This document shows positions 16,371-24,945 of a stretch of 33,771 nt of DNA, piece after piece. Position numbers and translations under genes: made by a program. The notes under the pieces were generated by a model that did no database searches, was not told the DNA's origin, and was given only the letters and a program-made list of their open reading frames with translations. The stretch is from positions 17,607 to 51,377 of the forward strand of contig VBCG01000149.1 in the NCBI GenBank assembly GCA_005881895.1. The letters are read 5' to 3'. The stretch is from Betaproteobacteria bacterium. Its GTDB lineage: Bacteria > Pseudomonadota > Gammaproteobacteria > Burkholderiales > Casimicrobiaceae. Each line of letters begins with the position of its first letter. Positions within the stretch are counted from its first letter, which is position 1.

Positions 16371-17459
16371 ATGAACGCAGCGGATTCCAATTCCAGCAGC
16401 GCTTCGCCGCCGGTCGCGCCCGCGTCAGGGACTACACCTCGCGCCAAGACGCCTCCAGCGACGCGTGGGATGCTTGCCGTCGTCGCATTGCTGCTCGCAT
16501 TGGCCGGTGGGCTGGCATGGCTCGACATGCGCCGCGACGGGCAGGCACTTCGCACCGACGTCGCGCAGCGGCTTGCCAACACCGATGCCGCCCTGGCGCA
16601 AGCGAAGGCACGGGAATCCGATCTCGGCAACGAACTGCGTGACACGCAGGCCAAGGTCGCGCTGCTCGACGCGCGCCTCGCTGAATCGCAGTCGCAGCAG
16701 GCCGCGTTGGAGACACTCTATCGTGAGCTTGCGCCCTCGCGCGACGAGCTTGCGCTCACGGAAGTCGAGCAGGTCCTCGTGCTCGCCAGTCAGCAGCTTG
16801 CACTCGCCGGCAATGTGCAGGCCGCGCTGGCAGCGCTGCAACTCGCTGACGGCAAGCTCGCCCGAATGGATCGCCCACAACTCGCGGTTTTGCGGCGGTC
16901 GCTCGCGCGCGACATGGATGAACTGAAAGCCGTTCCGTTCGTCGACGTCGGCGGCATCTCCGCGAAGCTCGATCAGGCTATCGCAATGGTCGACAACCTG
17001 CCGCTTGCGAAGGACGAACGCTTGCCGCCCGCGCAGCCTGAAGCACCCACGGTCAACGAACCTTCGTGGATCAAATTTTTGCGCGACATCTGGGCCGATG
17101 CGAAATCGCTCGTGCGAATCGAAGTGTCGGACCGTCCGCCAGCACCGCTCATCTCGCCGCCGCAAGCGTATTTTCTGCGCGAGAATCTGCGTTTGCGCTT
17201 GCTCGCCGCGCGGCTTGCGTTGTTGGCGCGTGACGACAAATCGTTTCGCAACGATCTCACTGCGGCGAATGGGTGGGTGACGCACTATTTCGACACACGC
17301 GCGAAGCCGGTCCAGGTGATGTCGTCGACGTTCACCCAGCTTGCGGCGACGCAGATGCCGGTGGCGATGCCCGATCTCTCGCGTAGCCTTGAAGCGCTGC
17401 GTACGTTGCGGATTCCTCGCGAGCAGCCGCCCGAGCGGTCCGCGACGCGAGCGAAGTAA
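16371..17459 (+). CDS. hemX: HemX-like membrane protein (uroporphyrinogen-III C-methyltransferase-like annotation)
   Basis: Inner-membrane protein of 362 aa. A Ser/Pro/Ala-rich cytosolic N-terminus (1-33), one membrane segment (GMLAVVALLLALAGGLAWL), a periplasmic coiled coil (about 55-115) and the HemX domain with LTEVEQVLVLASQQLALAGN, AALAALQLAD and the WIKFLRDIWADAKSLVRI segment. Despite the historical name, it has no SAM-methyltransferase motifs. Its exact role in tetrapyrrole metabolism is unclear. It is followed by hemY after 7 bp, as in other Beta- and Gammaproteobacteria. Confidence 0.93.
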   Translation: MNAADSNSSSASPPVAPASGTTPRAKTPPATRGMLAVVALLLALAGGLAWLDMRRDGQALRTDVAQRLANTDAALAQAKARESDLGNELRDTQAKVALLDARLAESQSQQAALETLYRELAPSRDELALTEVEQVLVLASQQLALAGNVQAALAALQLADGKLARMDRPQLAVLRRSLARDMDELKAVPFVDVGGISAKLDQAIAMVDNLPLAKDERLPPAQPEAPTVNEPSWIKFLRDIWADAKSLVRIEVSDRPPAPLISPPQAYFLRENLRLRLLAARLALLARDDKSFRNDLTAANGWVTHYFDTRAKPVQVMSSTFTQLAATQMPVAMPDLSRSLEALRTLRIPREQPPERSATRAK

Positions 17460-17466
17460 ATCGTCC

Positions 17467-18657
17467 GTGCGCGGGCTGCTTGCCTTTCTCGTTCTGGCGG
17501 CGGCGGCGGTCACCGTTGCGCTTCTCGCGCGTATCAACGCGGGCTACGCGCTCTTCGTCGCGCCGCCTTATCGCGTCGAGCTGTCGCTCAATACGTTCTT
17601 CTTGCTGACCGCCATCGCGTTCATCGCGCTCTATGCCTTCGTGCGGATCGTGACACGCTTGTCAAGGCTGCCCCGCGATGTTCGCGACCATCGCCGCCGG
17701 CGGCAGGTCGGCCGCGCGCGGGCGAAGGAGGACGCCGCCGTCGTGGCGCTGATCGAGGGGCGGCACGGCAAGGCACGACAGTTCGCCGACGAGTCACTCG
17801 CGATTCCAGGATCGTCGCCGGTTGGATCGCTGATCGCCGCGCGCGCGGCGCTGGAGACACGCGACTTTGACGCCGTCGAATCGGCGCTTGCTCGGCCGGA
17901 AGCGCGTGCACCGAGTCTCGCCGTGTCGCGATTGATGCTCGAAGCGGAGGTTGCGCTCGAGCGAGGTCAACCCGTCGATGCATTGGCGCGCCTCGCAGAG
18001 CTCAAGAAGGAAGCGGGATTACATACGGCAGCGCTGCGGCTCGAGCTCCGCGCATTGACGGCGGCGGGACGGCACACCGAGATTGCCGCGCTGATCGATC
18101 AACTGGTGAAGCGCAAGGTTTACGACACGGCGCAAGGTGAAGTGCTCCGTGCGAGCGCGCATGCCGAAGCGCTCGCACGCTTTGCGCACGATGCGTCGGG
18201 GCTGCGCGATTATTGGAACCGGCTTCCCGACGCTGAAAAGTTGCAACCCAAGATCGCACGTGCCGCAGCCGGCGCGTTTATCGCGCTGGGCGGCGACCGC
18301 GAAGCCGCCGACATCATTGCGCGCAGTCTCGATCGGCGTTGGGACTCCGATCTTGTCGCGCTCTACGCCGAATGCACAACCGCCGACGCGACACGGCAGC
18401 TGGAGACCGCCGAGCGATGGTTGGTCGACCACAATCAGGATGCAACGCTGTTGTACACGCTTGGCCGCTTGTGCGAGCGCGCGCAGCTGTGGGGCAAGGC
18501 GCAAACGTATCTCGAGGCGAGTCTCGCGCTCGATAACAGCTGGCGCGCAAATCTCGCGCTTGGCGAGATGCAAGCGAATCTCGGCCGCACCGATGAAGCG
18601 AATGCGCATCTGGCCGCAGCGCTGAAGCTCGCGTTGGCGGCGCTCAATCGACGTTAG
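17467..18657 (+). CDS. hemY: HemY-like haem biosynthesis protein (TPR)
   Basis: Protein of 396 aa from a GTG at 17467, seven bases after hemX. Two N-terminal membrane segments (GLLAFLVLAAAAVTVALLA and TFFLLTAIAFIALYAFVRI) flank a short periplasmic loop with GYALFVAPPYRVELSL, the classic HemY_N layout. The rest is helical TPR-like repeats (AAVVALIEGRHGKARQFADE, LYTLGRLCERAQLWGKAQTY, NLALGEMQANLGRTDEANAH). It is the proteobacterial HemY, not the protoporphyrinogen oxidase of the same name. The open frame continues upstream inside hemX but the GTG restores the family N-terminus. Confidence 0.93.
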   Translation: MRGLLAFLVLAAAAVTVALLARINAGYALFVAPPYRVELSLNTFFLLTAIAFIALYAFVRIVTRLSRLPRDVRDHRRRRQVGRARAKEDAAVVALIEGRHGKARQFADESLAIPGSSPVGSLIAARAALETRDFDAVESALARPEARAPSLAVSRLMLEAEVALERGQPVDALARLAELKKEAGLHTAALRLELRALTAAGRHTEIAALIDQLVKRKVYDTAQGEVLRASAHAEALARFAHDASGLRDYWNRLPDAEKLQPKIARAAAGAFIALGGDREAADIIARSLDRRWDSDLVALYAECTTADATRQLETAERWLVDHNQDATLLYTLGRLCERAQLWGKAQTYLEASLALDNSWRANLALGEMQANLGRTDEANAHLAAALKLALAALNRR

Positions 18658-18675
18658 CAAAAACCGCGTGCGCTG

Positions 18676-19044
18676 TCATGTGCGCAGGACCGTACGCGAC
18701 AGCAGGAAGCTCACGGGAATCGACACGACGATAGCGACGATCGCGGCGATCGACGCGTGTACGGCCCATGCCTCGACCAGCAGCACGATCACCGCCGAAC
18801 CGGTCAGGTACTGCGCAACGTACACGAGCGGAAAGCGCAGTGCGGTAGCGACGCGGCGCGGCGTACGGAACACGAACGACGTCAAAAGGACATAGGAGAT
18901 CCCGACGCCGATGACGTATGCGATCGTATAGGCGGCAAGATACGGCATGAACTGGAGCAGCACCAGGAAGATCGCATAGGAAGCGACGGTATTGACGGCG
19001 CCCGCCACGATAAAGCGCGCGAATTGCAGCAGCGCCGGACGCAT
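18676..19044 (-). CDS. GtrA-family flippase-like membrane protein
   Basis: Protein of 122 aa with four membrane helices and the GtrA signature: LLQFARFIVAGAVNTVASYA at the start, GISYVLLTSFVFRTPRR in the middle, and FLLSRTVLRT at the end. Family members are thought to flip polyprenyl-phosphate-linked sugars across the inner membrane. It is last in the four-gene sugar operon, 6 bp after the WxcM-like gene, and pairs with the GtrB-like glycosyltransferase two genes upstream. Convergent with hemY (18 bp gap). Confidence 0.92.
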   Translation of the reverse strand: MRPALLQFARFIVAGAVNTVASYAIFLVLLQFMPYLAAYTIAYVIGVGISYVLLTSFVFRTPRRVATALRFPLVYVAQYLTGSAVIVLLVEAWAVHASIAAIVAIVVSIPVSFLLSRTVLRT

Positions 19045-19050
19045 GACCGT

Positions 19051-19986
19051 TCAGCGCTTGCCAAGCGCAGCGAGAAATTCTTCGTAGTTACGGATGTAAT
19101 CGGCGGCGTCGTATGGGTGCGACGCGAGCACCAGCAGCACCGCGTCGCGCGTGTACTTGTACTGCGTTGCCCACACCATCGGCGGCACGTACACGCCGCG
19201 GTTCGGACGATCGAGCGCAACTTCCAGCCGGTGCTCGCCGTCGTCGACGACAACTGCGCAGGCGCCGGTGACGCAGACAAGGAACTGCGCGCACTCGCGA
19301 TGCGCATGCGATCCGCGCGTTTCTCCGGTGGGCACGTCATGCACCAGGAAGTAGCGCCGCGGCGTGAACGGGACGTCGCCTGGAACTTCGCCCGCAGTCA
19401 GATTGCCGCGCAGATCGTGCACCAGCGGCAACTCGTGCACGACGACGCCCGCGACGCGCGTCGCGTCGGCGGATGCCACATCGGGATTCATCTCTGCGTC
19501 GATCGACGTCAAGGTCGCCTTGGAATCGACGTAGCCGACGATACGCGCGGGATTGCCTGCAACGATCGCGTGCGGCGGCACCGATCGCGTGACGACCGCG
19601 CCCGCGCCGACCATCGCGTCAAGACCGATCGTCACGCCGGGCAGGATCGTCGCGTTCGCCCCGATCGACGCGTTGCGGCAGACCAGCGTGGGGGTGAATC
19701 GCGGCGGCCGATGCTTGCTCCGCGGAAACCGATCGTTCGTGAACGTGGCGTTCGGACCGACGAACACGTCATCTTCAAGGTGCACGCCGTCCCAGACCTG
19801 CACCCCCGATTTGATCGTGACCCGATCGCCGATCACCACGTCGTTCTCGATGAAGACGTGATCGCACACATTGCAATCGCTGCCGATGCGTGCGCCAGGT
19901 AGCACGTGGGCGAACGCCCAGATCCGCGTTCCGGCTCCCACCTGGAGCGATTCGCACAACGCATTCGGATGGACAAAAAAGCTCAT
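19051..19986 (-). CDS. WxcM-like bifunctional sugar N-acyltransferase / 3,4-ketoisomerase
   Basis: Fusion of 311 aa. Residues 1-155 are a left-handed beta-helix acyltransferase with hexapeptide turns (IGSDCNVCDHVFIENDVVIG, FTNDRFPRSK, SIGANATILPGVTIGLDAMV, IVAGNPARIVGYV), as in FdtC/QdtC. Residues about 180-311 are a cupin of the FdtA/WxcM-C type with RGSHAHRECAQFLV (catalytic His pair), VPPMVWATQYKY and PYDAADYIRNYEEF. The second domain would turn dTDP-4-keto-6-deoxyglucose into the 3-keto isomer, and the first would acylate the 3-amino sugar made from it. The flanking aminotransferase supplies the missing step. Start overlaps the GT2 stop by ATGA. Product could be Fuc3N- or Qui3N-type; stereochemistry is not readable. 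Confidence 0.92.
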   Translation of the reverse strand: MSFFVHPNALCESLQVGAGTRIWAFAHVLPGARIGSDCNVCDHVFIENDVVIGDRVTIKSGVQVWDGVHLEDDVFVGPNATFTNDRFPRSKHRPPRFTPTLVCRNASIGANATILPGVTIGLDAMVGAGAVVTRSVPPHAIVAGNPARIVGYVDSKATLTSIDAEMNPDVASADATRVAGVVVHELPLVHDLRGNLTAGEVPGDVPFTPRRYFLVHDVPTGETRGSHAHRECAQFLVCVTGACAVVVDDGEHRLEVALDRPNRGVYVPPMVWATQYKYTRDAVLLVLASHPYDAADYIRNYEEFLAALGKR

Positions 19987-20930
19987 TCGGGTAATCCCGT
20001 CTCACCAAAGCGCTTCGCGCGAAGCACGATCGCGTGCGGCCGCGCCTTGGTGTTTTCGTAAGCGCGCCACGTGTATGAGCCGATGATGCCGAGACCGAAC
20101 GAATTCAGCGCGGCGAAGAAAATGATGGTCAGAACAGTCGCGGCGTAACCCGGTACGGCAATCGCCCCGGTAACCCTCGCCACCAACACGATCAACGCGA
20201 GCGCGACCGAGATTGCGAGTCCCGCTGCGCCGACCCAGGTGAGCGTGCGGATCGGAAGATCGGAGAACGCGAACATGCTGTCGAGCAGATACTTGACCTT
20301 CCGGGCGAACGACCATGCGCTTCTGCCATGGCGGCGCGGCAGCCGGCGATATGGAACGAGTTTGCGGCGAAAGCCCAGCCATACGATCTGGCCGACGAGC
20401 GACGTGTTCGATTCGTGCAATCGCATCAGTTGGTCGCGAAATGCGCGATTGCACGCGAACACATCGATACCGCCCGGCGGAATTTCCGGCTGCACGAAGC
20501 GCCGATAGAGCCACCAGAACGTCGTCGACGCGATACGCGCAGGCAGCGGGTCGCTGCGGCCGGTGCGAACGCCGAGCGCGACGTCGATGGGCTCGGACTC
20601 GAGCACGCGGAAAAAGTCGAGGATCAGCGCCTCCGGTTCCTGCAGATCCGCGGCCATCATCGCCATGTAGTCGCCACGCGCAGCGGCGAGGCCTTCGCGC
20701 ACCGCGGAGAACGAGCCAAAGTTACGCGAGAGGACGATCAATTGCGCGGTCAGGCCGCTCGCGGGAAGCGCGGCATCGAGTCGCTCGTACGAACGGTCCG
20801 GACTTCCATCGACGACGAACACCGCTTCGAGCGCGTGGTTGAGCGCGCGGTCGAGGCGAGCGACGGCGGCGATAAGCTCGGTGATCGACGCTTCGTTGCA
20901 GTACACCGGCACGATCAGCGAGTATTTCAC
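19983..20930 (-). CDS. GtrB-like family 2 glycosyltransferase (polyprenyl-phosphate type)
   Basis: Protein of 315 aa starting at GTG 20930 (KYSLIVPVYCNEASITELIA). A GT-A domain shows VFVVDGSPDRSYERL, VLSRNFGSFSAVREGL and MAADLQEPEALILDFF with the metal-binding DLQ, and RRHGRSAWSFARKVKYLLDS before two C-terminal membrane helices (about 235-290). This is the DPM1/ArnC/GtrB layout: transfer of a sugar from a nucleotide to undecaprenyl phosphate on the cytosolic face. The GTG overlaps the aminotransferase stop by 4 bp (GTGA); the open frame upstream is that gene in another frame. The donor is probably the sugar made by its neighbours. Confidence 0.93.
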   Translation of the reverse strand: MKYSLIVPVYCNEASITELIAAVARLDRALNHALEAVFVVDGSPDRSYERLDAALPASGLTAQLIVLSRNFGSFSAVREGLAAARGDYMAMMAADLQEPEALILDFFRVLESEPIDVALGVRTGRSDPLPARIASTTFWWLYRRFVQPEIPPGGIDVFACNRAFRDQLMRLHESNTSLVGQIVWLGFRRKLVPYRRLPRRHGRSAWSFARKVKYLLDSMFAFSDLPIRTLTWVGAAGLAISVALALIVLVARVTGAIAVPGYAATVLTIIFFAALNSFGLGIIGSYTWRAYENTKARPHAIVLRAKRFGETGLPE

Positions 20931-22021
20931 GGTCCCCACGCGTTGCACGCCTCGATCACATAGTCGACTTCGGCCGACGTCATCGCCGCGAAACACGGCA
21001 AGCTCAGGACTTCGGCGCACGCGCGTTCGGTGACAGGCAGCGCGACGGCAGCTGCATCGCGTGTCAATGGCTGGCGATGATCCGCAATCGGATAGTGGAT
21101 GTCGGTGCCGACACCGGACGCGTGCAGATGTCGACGCAACGACTCGCGTTTCGCCGAACGCACTACGGCAAGATGGGCGACACAATCTTCACCCGGTGGC
21201 GGCGGCACGCGAATCTCCGGATGGCGAATGCGCTCGACATACGTGCTTAGGATCCGCCGCCGCGCGGCGTTTTCCTGCTCGAGATGCGGCAGGCGAACGC
21301 GAAGCATCGCCGCCTGCAATTCGTCGAGACGGCTGTTGCGCCCACCGTCCACGTCGACGCGATACTTTTCCCTCCAGCCGTATTGCCGCAACGCGCGCAC
21401 GCGGTGCGCCAACTCGGCGTCGTTCGTCGTGATGGCACCCGCGTCGCCCAGAGCGCCGAGGTTCTTGGTCGGATAGAAGCTGAAGCAACCGATGTCGCCC
21501 AAGCAGCCCGCGTGTGCGCCGTCGCTGCGCGCACCGTGCGCCTGGGCGCAGTCTTCGACGACGGCAATGCTGCGTACCGTTGCTATGCGGCGGATCTCAT
21601 CGATCGCGGCGAGACGCCCATAGAGGTGCGTGGCGACGATTGCGCGCGTTGTCGGGGTAAGCAGGGCGTCGAGGCGCGACGGCGAGAGCGTCAGCGTGTC
21701 GTCGTCGACGTCGACGTACCGCGGTCGCGCGCCGATTGCGCGAATGGCGACGGTGCTGTACATGCCTGCATTGGCCACGGTCGCCACGTCGTCATTGGTC
21801 TGCACACCGACGGCGCGCAGTGCGAGCTCGAGAGCGTCGGTGCCATTGGCGAGACCGACACAATGCCCGACACCGCAAAACGCCGCGAACTCTGCTTCAA
21901 ACGCAGCGACTTCATCGCCGAGGATGAATGATCCCCTGGCGACTACCCGGTCAAATGCCGCGCGAAATCCCGCGGCAAAGGACGCGTTGCAACGCCGCAA
22001 GTCGTTCAGTGGGACACGCAT
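20927..22021 (-). CDS. DegT/DnrJ/EryC1/StrS-family sugar aminotransferase (FdtB-like)
   Basis: PLP enzyme of about 364 aa. Visible: GSFILGDEVAAFEAEFAAFC, GLANGTDALELALRAVG, VVEDCAQAHGARSDG with the cofactor Asp, and FSFYPTKNLGALGDAGAI with the Schiff-base Lys (about residue 186). Patterns match sugar aminotransferases that make 3-amino-3,6-dideoxyhexoses (FdtB/QdtB) in concert with a 3,4-ketoisomerase, present in the same operon. ATG at 22021 (MRVPLNDLRR) fits the usual start; a GTG at 22042 would add seven residues. First gene of the left operon, divergent from the membrane-protein operon over about 150 bp. Confidence 0.93.
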   Translation of the reverse strand: MRVPLNDLRRCNASFAAGFRAAFDRVVARGSFILGDEVAAFEAEFAAFCGVGHCVGLANGTDALELALRAVGVQTNDDVATVANAGMYSTVAIRAIGARPRYVDVDDDTLTLSPSRLDALLTPTTRAIVATHLYGRLAAIDEIRRIATVRSIAVVEDCAQAHGARSDGAHAGCLGDIGCFSFYPTKNLGALGDAGAITTNDAELAHRVRALRQYGWREKYRVDVDGGRNSRLDELQAAMLRVRLPHLEQENAARRRILSTYVERIRHPEIRVPPPPGEDCVAHLAVVRSAKRESLRRHLHASGVGTDIHYPIADHRQPLTRDAAAVALPVTERACAEVLSLPCFAAMTSAEVDYVIEACNAWGP

Positions 22022-22195
22022 GCTCGCAAGGACGTTATGCACAATGGCTTCGCGCGGGCCGCACTGTAGTAAAGGATTCGGACATTTTGGCCGTCGCCAG
22101 ACGGCACATGCTACCTTAGCCGCTCCCGGCGCCTCGCCCTAATATGCGCAGCACGGACCTCCCGTATTGAGCCGTTAGCGAAGTTAGTACGCACG

Positions 22196-23575
22196 ATGCA
22201 GGCCGTCCCCGGCTCAGGCAGCAAGCTTGTCGTCCTCGCGTCGAGCACCATCGCATTGGTGCTCATGGTCATGCTCGCGCGCGTTGCCCTCGCCACATGG
22301 CCGACTGCCGATGATTACTGCAACCGTGTGCTGGTCGACGGCGCGGGCGTCGCCGGGGCGCTGCGATGGTTGTTCTTCGAATGGAGTGGGCGCCTCGCAA
22401 GCGGCGTGCCGCTCTATTTGGCGTTCGCGCTTGTCGATCTGCCGGCGATGCGTTGGGTCTCTTTTGCCCTCGCTTGCCTGTTCGCGTTCGCGGCGTGGCT
22501 TATCGCGTTGCTCGTCGCGATTGAAGACCCGCCTCTCCGCTGGCCGCTCTCGGCGTTCGTTTTCGCGGCGCTGGTGCTCGGTCTCTATCAACTGCTCGGG
22601 CAGACAGTATTCTGGTCGACGGGTGGAATCGTCTACATGGTACCGCTCGTCCTCACGCTGCTTTGGCTCGTGCCCATCCGTCGCATCGTGCATGGCGCGT
22701 TGCCGCGCAAGGGAACAGCTTACGGGTTCGTCCTCGGACTCGCCGTCGGCAATTCAATCGAGCTGGTTCTGCCGATCCTCGCCGCCTACGTTGTGCTTGT
22801 CGTGCCGAGCCGATGGGAAAATCTCTCCGCGGTCGCCCGTCGCGCGCTTCGCTTGCGCGTGGCCGGCGTGATGGTAGGCGCCGTTGTGCTCGTCGCCGCG
22901 CCCGGCAATTACGTCCGCGCGAAAGTGACACCCGACTCGTTCAGGCTCGAGCCACCGTATGTCGTTGCCCAATATCTTCACATGCTGCGTGAGATTGCGA
23001 CAATCGCTTGGCCGATGGTGGCGATCATCGGTACGCTCGCGATCGCGTCGCTTCTTGTCGCGACGCGAGTAAGCGCGACCCGTGCGGCGCACGAGCGGCC
23101 ATCCACATTGCGTGAAGCGGGTGCGCTTGCGATCGGCGCCTCTGCCAGCATCGTTCCTGTGCTGGCCGCGCCCGCACAATTCGCGCCGCGCAATGGCATC
23201 TATCTGCTGGTATTCATGCTTGTTGCTGCGCTGGTGCCGCTGGTCGCGTATGTCCAGCGTGCGCGATGGCACCCTTTCGTGTCAGCCGCGTTTATTGGGC
23301 TTGCTGGAGCGGGCACGGTCGTTGTGGGCGCGCCGCTGGCGGCCGATGCAGGGCTAAGCGATGGGTTCCGCGATCGTCTGCTCACCCGTGATCGCGCGCT
23401 GAGGCAGACGCCGGAAGCAGACCAAACCGATGCGACCGTCCCTCCGGTCGGCCTGCCCGTACCGCGAACGCTGCATTTTGTGGAGCTCGACAGTAATCCT
23501 AAGCAGTGGAACAACGCTTGCACGGCGAAGTATTACGGCCTCCACAGCATCGCGCTCGATCCGACCGTGCGATGA
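22196..23575 (+). CDS. Multi-pass membrane protein, DUF6056-like, putative GT-C glycosyltransferase
   Basis: Protein of 459 aa with about ten or eleven hydrophobic segments. After the first helix the loop reads TWPTADDYCNRVLV, an acidic pair where GT-C enzymes hold their catalytic Asp; WLFFEWSGRLASGVPLYL, FWSTGGIVYMVPL, VAAPGNYVRAK, APRNGIYLL and a C-terminal NACTAKYYGLHSI segment complete a pattern I associate with DUF6056. Such proteins sit in O-antigen and glycan loci. Position, divergent from the GtrA/GtrB operon, makes it a candidate GtrC, using the flipped polyprenyl-linked sugar in the periplasm. Overlaps the next gene by ATGA. Family name from memory; role inferred. Confidence 0.8.
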   Translation: MQAVPGSGSKLVVLASSTIALVLMVMLARVALATWPTADDYCNRVLVDGAGVAGALRWLFFEWSGRLASGVPLYLAFALVDLPAMRWVSFALACLFAFAAWLIALLVAIEDPPLRWPLSAFVFAALVLGLYQLLGQTVFWSTGGIVYMVPLVLTLLWLVPIRRIVHGALPRKGTAYGFVLGLAVGNSIELVLPILAAYVVLVVPSRWENLSAVARRALRLRVAGVMVGAVVLVAAPGNYVRAKVTPDSFRLEPPYVVAQYLHMLREIATIAWPMVAIIGTLAIASLLVATRVSATRAAHERPSTLREAGALAIGASASIVPVLAAPAQFAPRNGIYLLVFMLVAALVPLVAYVQRARWHPFVSAAFIGLAGAGTVVVGAPLAADAGLSDGFRDRLLTRDRALRQTPEADQTDATVPPVGLPVPRTLHFVELDSNPKQWNNACTAKYYGLHSIALDPTVR

Positions 23576-24945
23576 GTGGCGCCACGCGCGATAGCGTCTT
23601 GTCGCGGCGGGAGTGGGTTGCGCTTGGGACCGCGATCGTCATCGCGCATCTTTTCTATTGGCGCATCGTCCTGTATCCGTCCGCGTTCGACGCGCAGAAC
23701 TATTTCGATATCGCGGCCGACATCGACCGTAACGGACTGTTCAGCAATTTCTACAACTCCAACATCCGAACGTACGGGTATCCACTCCTTCTTGTTGCGG
23801 TGTCGCGTGCGGCGAGCCTCATCGGCATTCCAGTCGGTTGGCTCCTGTTCGAGGCTCAACTGGCGCTGTACTTGTTCGCCGCGTACTTCGTGCGCCGGGC
23901 GTTTGCAAAGCTTTGGCCTGTCTTCGCAGGGTGGGCGTTTATCGGTATCGTGCTGAACGTCTTTGCGCTCTCGTATACGCCGGAGTCGTTGACCGAGAGC
24001 GTCTCCCTATCGCTGATCCTACTCGCGACTGCGTGCTGGCTGACGCTTCTCGCCGGTCCGACAACGTGGCGCCCCGTGCTTGCCGGCAGTATCCTGATGG
24101 GGGCGGCCGTGATGGTGCGGCCGGCGAACTTGTTTGCGCTGTTGGCGTGGGTGCTCTCCGTCGCCGCGGTATGCATTGCGCGACGCCCGAGGGCGCCCGC
24201 GCTCGCAACGATCGTCGTGGCACTGCTCGTCGGCGCTGCACTGCCGATGCTGCCGCAATACGTGAACAACGTCCGGCATTACGACCAGCACACGCCGCTC
24301 GTTGCGGCACGCCTCGGCCACAACCAGCAGATCTGGGGTATTGGCTATCTCAAATATGCAACGGCATTGCCGCCGGTGCCGAATCCGTCGATCTTTTACG
24401 AAAACCCGTTCGCTAAGGCCGGCCCGGTTGACGACGAACAGCCGCTTGCGTGGTACGTGCAACATCCGCAGGCCGGCGCGCTAACGCTTGCCCTACACAC
24501 TTTCAACATGCTGGACCAGGATCTGGTATTCACCTACAGCCGCGACTTGGACCCCTGGTATCGAATTCCAGTGGGTATCGCGAATCACGCGATGGTCGGC
24601 GCGGCCTTGATTGGCATTGCGATATTGGTCGTTCGGGCACGGCGTGATCGAGCCTACGCATTTGCGGCGGGTGCCGTGATTGCCTATGTTGTTTCGCACA
24701 TCGCGTTGCACGCGACCAGCACCGTTGAGATGCGCTTCGGATTGCCGCTTTTGTTGCTTGCCGGTCCGGCGGCGATCGCGGTGGTCGGCGAGGTCGCTCG
24801 CGTCCGATCGAAATGGCTACTCCCACTGGCAATCGCTGTCCTTGGCTACACGGCCGCTGCGCTCGCGCTCTCGGATTGGGTACGGCAACAGGCGCCTTCG
24901 ATCCGCGCATGGGAAGCGACGCACATAACGGCGCAGGCAAAATGA
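23572..24945 (+). CDS. Multi-pass membrane protein, PMT/ArnT-like GT-C glycosyltransferase
   Basis: Protein of 457 aa with about ten to eleven membrane helices. The first external loop reads YPSAFDAQNYFDIAADIDR, followed by SNFYNSNIRTYGYPLLL, resembling the acidic loop and proline motif of lipid-linked sugar transferases. TPESLTESVSLSLILLA and AAVMVRPANLFALLAW are typical of the ArnT/PMT/Glt-type fold. ATG at 23572 overlaps the previous stop (ATGA), and its own stop overlaps the acyltransferase start the same way. It likely transfers a polyprenyl-linked sugar to a periplasmic acceptor; donor and acceptor unknown. Confidence 0.85.
   Translation: MSGATRDSVLSRREWVALGTAIVIAHLFYWRIVLYPSAFDAQNYFDIAADIDRNGLFSNFYNSNIRTYGYPLLLVAVSRAASLIGIPVGWLLFEAQLALYLFAAYFVRRAFAKLWPVFAGWAFIGIVLNVFALSYTPESLTESVSLSLILLATACWLTLLAGPTTWRPVLAGSILMGAAVMVRPANLFALLAWVLSVAAVCIARRPRAPALATIVVALLVGAALPMLPQYVNNVRHYDQHTPLVAARLGHNQQIWGIGYLKYATALPPVPNPSIFYENPFAKAGPVDDEQPLAWYVQHPQAGALTLALHTFNMLDQDLVFTYSRDLDPWYRIPVGIANHAMVGAALIGIAILVVRARRDRAYAFAAGAVIAYVVSHIALHATSTVEMRFGLPLLLLAGPAAIAVVGEVARVRSKWLLPLAIAVLGYTAAALALSDWVRQQAPSIRAWEATHITAQAK

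Noticed and set aside
16425-17537. 370-codon minus-strand ORF opposite hemX
   Set aside because: Arg-rich shadow of a recognised gene.
18757-19902. 381-codon plus-strand ORF opposite gtrA and the WxcM-like gene
   Set aside because: No signal peptide, motif or start signal; the opposite strand has well-defined enzymes.
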